NCBI GenBank assembly: GCA_001791715.1
Contig: MGFD01000001.1
Location: 1-19,527, forward strand
Reading direction: 5' to 3'
Length of the DNA stretch: 19,527 nt
Source of the DNA: Candidatus Uhrbacteria bacterium RIFOXYB2_FULL_45_11
Lineage (GTDB): Bacteria; Patescibacteriota; Patescibacteriia; UBA9934; GWF2-40-263
In this document: piece by piece, positions 13,983 through 19,527 of the stretch
How positions within the stretch are numbered: position 1 is the first letter of the stretch
How the letters are laid out: each line of letters opens with the position of its first letter
Notes under the pieces: generated by a model
What the model saw: the letters and a program-made list of their open reading frames with translations, nothing else
Database searches by the model: none
Told to the model about the DNA's origin: nothing
Program-made: the position numbers and the translations under genes

Positions 13983-16196
13983 ATGAAGCATTTTCTTTTA
14001 CAAAATGCCCATGCAAAAAAGATCGTTCCATTCGGTCTTGTTTTTTTCTTGGGTCTTCTTTCGTTCAACTCTGTTTCTGCCGCTCCACGCAAAGGATTTG
14101 AAGCACAATTACAAAAAATGACGTCATCCATTGTGATGGCGCCCGGAGAAATAAAAACCATTGACGTTGCGTATAAAAATATCGGAAAAGAAACGTGGGG
14201 CAATTCTGGAACGGGATTTGTTTCCCTTTACACAACCGCAGAAAAATATCGCAAAAGCATTTTTACACATACAAACTGGATCGATGCAACACACCCCGTA
14301 ACATTAAAAGAAGCATCTCTTGTTCAGAACAAGATCGGTCATTTTTCATTGACGTTGCGTGCGCCAGAGAAAGTCGGCACATACAAAGAATCGTTCGCCC
14401 TTGTCGCAGAAGATGTTACGTGGATTCCGGGTGGCGAACTCGCGTTATCGATTGAAGTAAAAAGTGCGGCGCGCAAAGGATTTGAGGCATTGTCGCAAAC
14501 AGTTTCTGCGCCAATCACGATTGCTCCGGGTGAGACAAAAACCATTGAGCTTACGTATAAAAATATCGGGAAAACAACATGGAAAAATTCCGGTAATGCC
14601 TTTGTGTCGTTGTATACGTCTGAAAAAAGAGAAAGAAAAAGTGTATTCGCGGAAAAAACATGGCTGAGCACAACACATCCAGTCAAATTAAAGGAGGCGT
14701 CCGTTGCGCCAGGAAAAACAGGAACATTTGTTCTTTCGCTTACGGCACCAAATAAAACGGGGGCGTATACAGAAGCATTTGAACTCGCCTCGGAAAAAAC
14801 CACATGGATTCCAGGGAGTGTCTTTTCACTTACAATCAACGTAGAAAAACCCGCAGAAGCGATTTCATCATCCGCAAATGCAAAAACGGTTTCAAGTACA
14901 CCTGTAAACGGACTATCCGCAAGTATTTTATTGCGATCACAAAAAACCGTAACGGCAGACGGGGGAGAACACATCCAATACAAAGTTGGAATGAAAAACA
15001 CAGGGAGCGTTGCGTGGACAAAACGTGAAATTCGTTCACAGGATGCATTTGCGACCGCTGCCGTTTCTGCAACAACCCCACTTCGACTCGCATTGAATAC
15101 AGCGGGCGTTGTAGAGCCGGGCGCAATCGATTTTCTTTCGTTTGATCTTGTAACTCCTCCAACCAAAGGAGTCTACACATTAAAATATGTGTTTGCCGCA
15201 AATGATGTTGTGTTGCCAGATGCAGAAATTTTGATTCCAGTTGAGGTCACATCAGACGCAGAAGATGTTTTGAATTCGCCTGTTATACATGCATTAGAAT
15301 TATCCAATCAAATTCAAGAGCCTCTTTTGCGAATCGGTGTTTTGATTGTCGATGAAGAAACAGATCATCAAGTACAGATCAGTTGTAATCAAGATTGGAA
15401 ATTGATGGACGGTAATGGTGCGTTGCTTGCGGAACAGTTGGCAAATCAATCGATAACGGCCTTTTATAAAAATAACCGCTATTACTTTAATCGCGGGCAA
15501 GGGCTCGAAGAGTCTTCGTTCTATTTACGATTTGTTCCAAATTCAGACACGGCTGTGTGTAAGATCGATAATTTTGATAAACGCGTGACGCGTCGTGCGG
15601 GATATGCAGAAAACACATTTCGCAATATCCTGGAGCTTCGCTACAATAGTTCTAAAGACCGCACGTGGGTGATTAATGAATTAAAAATAGAAGATTATCT
15701 TGCGGGACTTGGCGAAACATCGGAGTACTCAGACTTCGAATTCAAAAAAACATTAATTACAATTGCGCGTACATACGCTTTGTATCACTGGGAACGTGCC
15801 ACCAAGCATGCGAAAGAATTTTTTCACATGAATTCATCGGCCGATGACCAAGTGTATCGTGGCTATGAATATGAAGTGAATAATCCATCTATTCGTACGT
15901 CCGCACAAGAAACGCGTGGTGTGACGGTAAACTATGCAGGACAAACAGCCATTACGCCCTATTTTTCCAGATCAGACGGAAGAACACGTGATTGGGGAGA
16001 GGTGTGGCACGGAACGGTTGCGTGGATCAAATCTGTCCCAACTCCGTGCGACGCCTCAAAAGGATTAAAATTATGGGGACACGGCGTCGGACTCTCCGCA
16101 AGTGAGGCCTTGTGTATGGCAAAGAACGGAAAGAAATGGGATGAGATTTTACCGTATTTTTATACAGACATCGATTTATTGAAACGTTGGAATTAA
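13983..16196 (+). CDS. Secreted SpoIID-domain protein with duplicated NBR1-like Ig modules
   Basis: 737 aa. Signal peptide at 1-34 (cleavage near VSA-A). Two tandem ~128-residue repeats (about 36-163 and 164-290) each start RKGFEA and carry APGExKTI, YKNIGKxTWxNSG, FVSLYT and a GxY...ES/AF end, the pattern of NBR1-like Ig domains. A third divergent copy spans about 318-430 (MKNTGSVAWTK). The C-terminal ~290 residues match SpoIID/LytB: GLGETS with Glu578 at the catalytic-Glu position of SpoIID; KTLITIARTYALYH; AQETRGVTVNYAGQTAITPYFSRSDGRT; VW; and WGHGVGLSASEA (699-708). In the last motif the usual SQ is SA. SpoIID cleaves glycan strands as a lytic transglycosylase. Here it likely remodels peptidoglycan outside the membrane, with the Ig modules as spacers or binders. 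A D-Ala-D-Ala carboxypeptidase follows. Confidence 0.88.
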   Translation: MKHFLLQNAHAKKIVPFGLVFFLGLLSFNSVSAAPRKGFEAQLQKMTSSIVMAPGEIKTIDVAYKNIGKETWGNSGTGFVSLYTTAEKYRKSIFTHTNWIDATHPVTLKEASLVQNKIGHFSLTLRAPEKVGTYKESFALVAEDVTWIPGGELALSIEVKSAARKGFEALSQTVSAPITIAPGETKTIELTYKNIGKTTWKNSGNAFVSLYTSEKRERKSVFAEKTWLSTTHPVKLKEASVAPGKTGTFVLSLTAPNKTGAYTEAFELASEKTTWIPGSVFSLTINVEKPAEAISSSANAKTVSSTPVNGLSASILLRSQKTVTADGGEHIQYKVGMKNTGSVAWTKREIRSQDAFATAAVSATTPLRLALNTAGVVEPGAIDFLSFDLVTPPTKGVYTLKYVFAANDVVLPDAEILIPVEVTSDAEDVLNSPVIHALELSNQIQEPLLRIGVLIVDEETDHQVQISCNQDWKLMDGNGALLAEQLANQSITAFYKNNRYYFNRGQGLEESSFYLRFVPNSDTAVCKIDNFDKRVTRRAGYAENTFRNILELRYNSSKDRTWVINELKIEDYLAGLGETSEYSDFEFKKTLITIARTYALYHWERATKHAKEFFHMNSSADDQVYRGYEYEVNNPSIRTSAQETRGVTVNYAGQTAITPYFSRSDGRTRDWGEVWHGTVAWIKSVPTPCDASKGLKLWGHGVGLSASEALCMAKNGKKWDEILPYFYTDIDLLKRWN

Positions 16197-16198
16197 AA

Positions 16199-16234
16199 AA
16201 AGAGAGGGCGGAAAAGGCTGAAAGGGCGGAAACG
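16199..16234 (+). repeat. 9-nt tandem repeat between SpoIID and carboxypeptidase genes
   Basis: Units AAAGAGAGG, GCGGAAAAG, GCTGAAAGG, GCGGAAACG start 2 nt after the SpoIID stop. They share the consensus NNNGARAGG with the arrays at 5253, 11304 and 19251. They are purine-rich in the sense direction but more than 20 nt from the ATG at 16255, too far for a Shine-Dalgarno. Confidence 0.65.
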
Positions 16235-16254
16235 TAAAAGACAAAATAAAACAT

Positions 16255-17310
16255 ATGAACAAAAATTTCATCACCATTTTCCTCTTGTTCATCATGGTTG
16301 TTCCATCTGGTGTTTTTGCAAACACAGACGCACTTTGGCGTATTTATGACGCGCGCGCTGATTTGCAACGTGTCTTTACTCCCGTAACAGGTTCACTCAT
16401 GCCAAATGCGCATGCAGGGTCACTGAATAATTTAGAGGAATGGGCGCGTACAGAAGGATGGAAGGAATATCCGCACGCGCTCGCATCTTACGCGCCGAAC
16501 GCATCAAAAACGCGCATCACGCGTGTAGATCCGTCTGAGGTTGAGTCAAAGATTCGCGCAACAGCCTATGTGGTGATGGATAAAAAAACGGGAACCATTC
16601 TTACCATGAAAAACGAACAACTCGTTTGGCCAATCGCATCGCTTACAAAACTCATGACGGCAGATATTGTTCTTTCAAAGAATCCACCACTCACAAAGCT
16701 GTTTCCTGTTTTTAAAGAAGATAATGTGGGTGGAGCGAAACTTGCGGTTAAACATGGAGACACGCTCACAATCGACGATTTGTTCTATGCCATGCTCGTA
16801 GGCTCGGCAAATAACGCTGCAAACGCACTTTCACGAACAACAGGACTTTCGCGTGAGGCATTTGTTGAAAAAATGAATGCGCGCGCAAGCGAGCTCGGAC
16901 TCATAAAGACGCATTTTGCGGATCCGAGTGGAATGGAACTAGGAAATGTTTCAACCACGCTTGAACTTTCACGGCTTGTAAAAGAAGTGTTTGAAAATCC
17001 GAAAGCAGCGCGTTATCTTGGGACGTCGTTGAAAGCGATTCGTGTCGCAAACACAGGAGAAACAAAAAAAATTAAAAGTACAAACTGGATGCTCACGTAT
17101 CCGGAATACGATGCGCTCTATGTAACAGGAGGAAAGACGGGGTACTTAGAAGAATCACAATGGAACTTTGCTTCCACCATAAAACCAAATGCAACAGACG
17201 ATACGCGTGAATTGCTTGTTGTGCTGTTCGGATCAGATTCGCGCGCACAATCATTTGCGGATACGCAAGCGCTCGTCAATTGGGCGTGGCATGTATACGA
17301 ATGGAAATAA
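16255..17310 (+). CDS. D-alanyl-D-alanine carboxypeptidase (peptidase S11)
   Basis: 351 aa, exported (signal peptide about 1-22, ending SGVFA-N). It removes the terminal D-Ala of peptidoglycan stem peptides. The three active-site motifs are present: S129-L-T-K132 (nucleophile Ser129), S184-A-N186 and K294-T-G296 in the GGKTGY context. About 90 residues separate the signal peptide from the catalytic domain. The protein ends about 55 residues after KTG, so it lacks the C-terminal beta domain and membrane-anchoring helix of PBP5. This suggests a soluble or loosely attached enzyme, or one anchored by an uncleaved signal. It lies 58 nt after the SpoIID gene, same strand, with no clear own promoter and no Shine-Dalgarno, so co-transcription is likely. 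The two form a wall-remodelling pair. Confidence 0.93.
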   Translation: MNKNFITIFLLFIMVVPSGVFANTDALWRIYDARADLQRVFTPVTGSLMPNAHAGSLNNLEEWARTEGWKEYPHALASYAPNASKTRITRVDPSEVESKIRATAYVVMDKKTGTILTMKNEQLVWPIASLTKLMTADIVLSKNPPLTKLFPVFKEDNVGGAKLAVKHGDTLTIDDLFYAMLVGSANNAANALSRTTGLSREAFVEKMNARASELGLIKTHFADPSGMELGNVSTTLELSRLVKEVFENPKAARYLGTSLKAIRVANTGETKKIKSTNWMLTYPEYDALYVTGGKTGYLEESQWNFASTIKPNATDDTRELLVVLFGSDSRAQSFADTQALVNWAWHVYEWK

Positions 17311-17311
17311 G

Positions 17312-17341
17312 AAAAACCCACCGTTTAAACGGTGGGTTTTT
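17312..17341. terminator. Bidirectional terminator overlapping the end of a gene
   Basis: A perfect 30-bp palindrome (arms AAAAACCCACCGTTT and AAACGGTGGGTTTTT) that gives a T-run in both directions. It starts one base after the carboxypeptidase stop. On the minus strand its stem encodes the last residues Lys-Pro-Thr-Val and the TAA stop (17325-17327) of the PH-domain gene. Confidence 0.93.
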
Positions 17342-17891
17342 GTGTTGCGGGTTGTTTTGTTACGCGTTGTTTATCTTCTTGGACGAGTCTCATGACGATT
17401 TCTTGAACACGTTCTGGGTGCGGAATATTTTTAAAATGAAAGCGACTTTTTTCTCCGGCCGTTTGTACAAAGACGTTTCCGTAAGAAAACGTGGTCTGTA
17501 AAAATCCTCGCGTTTCTGCCGTAGCATCTTGTACGGATGCTAAATCGAGTTCAGAGGTTGTTCGTTTGAATAATCCTTCCTGCTCAATGTTAATGACGCG
17601 TTCACTGGTGATGACCCACATGTCCAAATAATAATCCGTGAACTCTAAAAATGCGAAAAGCCAAATGGAAAGAAAATAGATACTGATTGTTACAACAAGA
17701 ATGGGGCCTAAAAATGGTTGTCGGCTCCAGACGGAAAAAACATCCCAAAAGTATATTCCAAGAAAAAGCGGGATGACGGTGAGGAGAAAAAAAGCGCCCG
17801 CGATGGTTAATAACGCAAACCAATGACGACGTAAAACCGAAATGAGCTTTTCATCTGGGCGTTGATTGGGAAGATGATGAAGATGAAGCAT
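17325..17891 (-). CDS. Bacterial PH-domain membrane protein (bPH2/YdbS-like)
   Basis: 188 aa. The N-terminal part is H-L-P-N-Q-R-PDEKLISVLRRHW, followed by two TM helices (about 31-52 and 61-85). A bacterial PH domain (bPH_2, formerly DUF304) spans about 90-170: YYLDMWVITSERVINIEQEGLFKRTTSELDLASVQDATAETRG, GNVFVQTAG, FHFKNIPHPERVQEIV. This matches the YdbS/YdbT type. The function of these proteins is poorly known; some affect stress or envelope homeostasis. It lies 5 nt after the stop of the small membrane protein, so the two are co-transcribed. Its final four codons lie in the shared bidirectional terminator. Confidence 0.85.
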   Translation of the reverse strand: MLHLHHLPNQRPDEKLISVLRRHWFALLTIAGAFFLLTVIPLFLGIYFWDVFSVWSRQPFLGPILVVTISIYFLSIWLFAFLEFTDYYLDMWVITSERVINIEQEGLFKRTTSELDLASVQDATAETRGFLQTTFSYGNVFVQTAGEKSRFHFKNIPHPERVQEIVMRLVQEDKQRVTKQPATQKPTV

Positions 17892-17896
17892 ACGGT

Positions 17897-18190
17897 TTAA
17901 AATTCCGAAATCGGAAGGATGTCATTATTATAGGCGCGCAAAATTTGATTGAGAGGAATGGCAACGGTCCAGTCAAAAGAAAGGAGCCAGAAAATGGATC
18001 CGGCGACAAGAAGAATGGTTCCGCCTGTAAAAACGATGACGATCAGAAACAGTTGCACACCCTCTACACCATATTTCATGAGATGAAACAGATTGAAGAG
18101 ACTGTAAAGAACATAAAACAGGATGTAGATTGCATAAACAATCAAAACAACAAAAACAGGGATGTTCAAAGCAGAAAGAGAAAAATCCAT
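17897..18190 (-). CDS. Small membrane protein of unknown function
   Basis: 97 aa with two or three hydrophobic segments: about 9-33 (IPVFVVLIVYAIYILFYVLYSLF) and 45-72 (VQLFLIVIVFTGGTILLVAGSIFWLL). A short linker contains HLMKYGVEG and the tail is polar. I do not recognise a named family, though proteins of this size and pattern occur next to bPH-domain genes in CPR genomes as far as I recall. It has a strong -10 box (TATAAT) 23 nt upstream and is followed 5 nt later by the PH-domain gene. Role unknown, probably a partner of the PH protein. Confidence 0.72.
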   Translation of the reverse strand: MDFSLSALNIPVFVVLIVYAIYILFYVLYSLFNLFHLMKYGVEGVQLFLIVIVFTGGTILLVAGSIFWLLSFDWTVAIPLNQILRAYNNDILPISEF

Positions 18191-18192
18191 AA

Positions 18193-18222
18193 CACGTTTT
18201 TTTACGTGACTTCATTATAGCA
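18193..18222 (-). promoter_or_regulatory. Consensus extended -10 embedded in the ruvB stop, with leader hairpin
   Basis: On the minus strand TGC-TATAAT (18214-18222), a perfect extended -10. The hexamer contains the ruvB TAA stop (18215-18217). The leader of about 17 nt holds a small inverted repeat CACGT / ACGTG (18193-18208) close to the ATG at 18190. No good -35 is seen. Confidence 0.65.
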
Positions 18223-19249
18223 AACGATTCTGTTCCGGAATATCAAACCCAAGATGTTGGTACGCGCGATCTGTTGCGATGCGTCCGCGTGGTGTGCGCG
18301 CAAGAAATCCAAGCTGAAGCAAATATGGCTCGTGGACATCTTCAATCGTTTCCATTTCTTCTTGTGTTGCAGCTGCAATTGTGGAAAGTCCAACAGGCCC
18401 ACCCTGAAATTTTTCCATAATCGTTTTTAAGATGTGGCGATCAACCGCGTCTAATCCTTCTTCATCTACACGCATCATTTTGAGCGCATCACGGCAAAGT
18501 TCTGGAGTGATGGAACCATCGCCCTTTACTTGCGCAAAGTCACGCGCGCGGCGGAGCATACGGTTTGCAATGCGAGGTGTGAGGCGCGAGCGCATGGCGA
18601 GGAGTTCGACCGCGTCTTCATGGATGGGAGTTTTAAGAAGTCCTGCGTTGCGTCTCAGAATAGTTGCGAGATCCACACGTTCATAAAAATCCAAGTGGTG
18701 CACCATGCCGAAACGATCGCGCAGTGGGGCAGAAAGAAGCGAGAGACGCGTGGTTGCGCCGATGATGGTGAAATGTTCAAGATTGATGCGAAGCGTACGC
18801 GCGGTCGGACCTTTACCGACGATGATGTCGAGCGCGTAGTCCTCCATGGCAGGATACAAAACTTCTTCAATCGTTTTGTTGATGCGATGAATTTCATCGA
18901 TAAACAAAATATCGCCTTTTTGAAGGTTTGAAAGAATCGCCGCCAAATCGCCAACTTTCTCAAGAGCAGGCCCCGACGTTACGCGAATCTGCGAACCCAT
19001 TTCATTTGCGATGATGTGCGCGAGCGTTGTTTTTCCGAGCCCTGGGTTTCCGTACAGTAATACGTGTTCAATAGGTTCCTCACGTTTTTTTGCCGCACCC
19101 ATGAACACATTCAAATTTTCTTTGAGTCCTTCTTGTCCCACAAAATCCGCAAGTGTTTTTGGTCTAAGGGAAAACTCAAAATCGCGTTCTTCTGGAGATG
19201 CGGAAGTGGTTACGGGTTCTGTTGCTTCAAATTCTTCACGTTCAATCAT
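18215..19249 (-). CDS. ruvB: Holliday junction branch migration helicase RuvB
   Basis: 344 aa, the normal length. AAA+ motor that drives Holliday-junction migration with RuvA. Walker A is GNPGLGKTT, Walker B is DILFIDEIHRI, sensor 1 is IGATTR, and the N-terminal motif LRPKTLADFVGQEGLKENL is typical. The C-terminal winged helix ends with FLARTPRGRIATDRAYQHLG. I chose ATG 19249 (MIEREEF). The frame stays open to 19468, but that extension runs through a 9-nt repeat array, the likely promoter and a terminator, and has no similarity to RuvB. The stop is TAA followed directly by TGA. ruvA and ruvC are not in the window. The TAA overlaps the promoter of the next gene. Confidence 0.97.
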   Translation of the reverse strand: MIEREEFEATEPVTTSASPEERDFEFSLRPKTLADFVGQEGLKENLNVFMGAAKKREEPIEHVLLYGNPGLGKTTLAHIIANEMGSQIRVTSGPALEKVGDLAAILSNLQKGDILFIDEIHRINKTIEEVLYPAMEDYALDIIVGKGPTARTLRINLEHFTIIGATTRLSLLSAPLRDRFGMVHHLDFYERVDLATILRRNAGLLKTPIHEDAVELLAMRSRLTPRIANRMLRRARDFAQVKGDGSITPELCRDALKMMRVDEEGLDAVDRHILKTIMEKFQGGPVGLSTIAAATQEEMETIEDVHEPYLLQLGFLARTPRGRIATDRAYQHLGFDIPEQNRLL

Positions 19250-19250
19250 A

Positions 19251-19286
19251 AGGGAAAGGCTAGAGAGGCGAGAGAGGCTTGAGAGG
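19251..19286 (-). repeat. 9-nt tandem repeat forming most of the ruvB leader
   Basis: Plus-strand units AGGGAAAGG, CTAGAGAGG, CGAGAGAGG, CTTGAGAGG end one base before the ruvB ATG. They form a pyrimidine-rich leader in the mRNA and match the consensus NNNGARAGG of the other arrays. Confidence 0.7.
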
Positions 19287-19300
19287 CCGAAGATATCCGT

Positions 19301-19329
19301 ATTATGGGTGACAGAGAGGGGAAGCGCAA
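19301..19329 (-). promoter_or_regulatory. Candidate ruvB promoter
   Basis: Minus-strand TTGCGC (19324-19329), 17-nt spacer, CATAAT (19301-19306). The start would be at about 19294, giving a leader of about 45 nt, most of it tandem repeat. This is the one gene in the window with a clearly long leader. Confidence 0.5.
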
Positions 19330-19340
19330 GGAATGTGTGG

Positions 19341-19369
19341 AAAAGAAAAAACGATTCTGGAGAATCGTT
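19341..19369 (-). terminator. Rho-independent terminator upstream of ruvB
   Basis: Minus strand: AACGATTC / GAATCGTT stem with loop TCCA, followed by TTTTTC and TTTT. It lies 13 nt after the stop of the incomplete gene at the window end and separates it from ruvB. Confidence 0.85.
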
Positions 19370-19382
19370 GAGAGGGCAGTGG

Positions 19383-19527
19383 TTAGGAAGAGAGGTGGGC
19401 AGTGACACCATTGTCTGGGCAATGGATTTCTTGGCATCGGCGTTTCCAGGCACGGAGGATTTCCGCACGACTGCTTTCTGGAATGAGAGTGATGTGAATC
19501 ATGTGAGCATAAATGCTCATCTCCATT
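19383..19527 (-). CDS. End of an unidentified gene, or small ORF of 47 codons
   Basis: An open frame enters from the right edge and ends at TAA (19383-19385), 13 nt before a good terminator. The first ATG in view is at 19526, which would give 47 residues; the frame may also continue beyond the window. The visible sequence (HMIHITLIPESSRAEILRAW, then KRRCQEIHCPDNG) has two Cys and a basic helix but no motif I recognise. The terminator supports a transcribed gene here. Identity is unknown. Confidence 0.4.
   Translation of the reverse strand, partial: MEMSIYAHMIHITLIPESSRAEILRAWKRRCQEIHCPDNGVTAHLSS

Noticed and set aside
14339..15166. 275-codon open frame antisense to the SpoIID gene
   Set aside because: It is rich in Ser/Val/Ala as expected from the reverse of a Thr/Lys-rich gene, has no domain and no start signals.
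19250..19468. N-terminal extension of RuvB by 73 residues
   Set aside because: The extension crosses a tandem repeat, a candidate promoter and a terminator and has no likeness to RuvB; the family length fits ATG 19249.
1..19527. Alternative code with TGA as glycine
   Set aside because: All genes are complete in the standard code without any in-frame TGA; only the absence of TGA stops is unusual.

Overview
The window reads as bacterial chromosome from a Patescibacteria/CPR lineage, most like the Parcubacteria side. This is an inference from content, not a phylogeny. The grounds are a very compact layout, a DUF5652 gene, a SHOCT membrane protein, a minimal envelope gene set, unrecognised proteins and an almost complete lack of Shine-Dalgarno sequences. 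Several genes instead have an extended -10 box only 7-9 nt before the ATG, which implies leaderless mRNAs. The standard code fits: no ORF needs TGA as sense, although none of the 18 visible genes ends in TGA either (15 TAA, 3 TAG).

Layout: (1) 86-3859, plus strand: an HI0933/BaiN-type flavoprotein followed 3 nt later by an MgtA-type Mg2+ P-ATPase. (2) 3943-6784, plus: a three-gene flavin redox cassette with its own promoter, made of a membrane-anchored FMN-binding domain protein, the flavin transferase ApbE, and a fusion of an RnfD/NqrB-like membrane domain to a ferredoxin-NADP+ reductase-like domain. It ends in a strong terminator. (3) 6835-10427, plus: a divergent Nramp-family metal transporter, a secreted Met/Gly-rich SHOCT protein with a DUF5652 partner, and a CPR-style protein of unknown function. 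These are separated by hairpin terminators whose T-tracts run directly into the next promoter. (4) 13893-10469, minus: a polysaccharide flippase, an O-antigen-ligase-like protein, a REP-like inverted repeat and a single-TM protein. (5) 13983-17310, plus: a secreted SpoIID protein carrying duplicated NBR1-like Ig modules and a D-Ala-D-Ala carboxypeptidase, both for wall remodelling. (6) 19527-17325, minus: the end of an unidentified gene, ruvB, a small membrane protein and a bacterial PH-domain membrane protein.

The genes suggest two themes: membrane redox and divalent-metal handling on the left, and cell-envelope assembly and remodelling on the right, with a housekeeping recombination gene at the end. 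The most interesting system is the compact flavinylation/electron-transfer cassette. It would let NAD(P)H electrons cross the membrane to a covalently bound FMN without a full Rnf or Nqr complex. Also notable are leaderless promoters, terminator-promoter fusions, and 9-nt tandem repeats of one consensus scattered at gene boundaries. No tRNA, rRNA, CRISPR array, IS element or prophage gene was seen, and no stretch over 300 nt lacks a gene.
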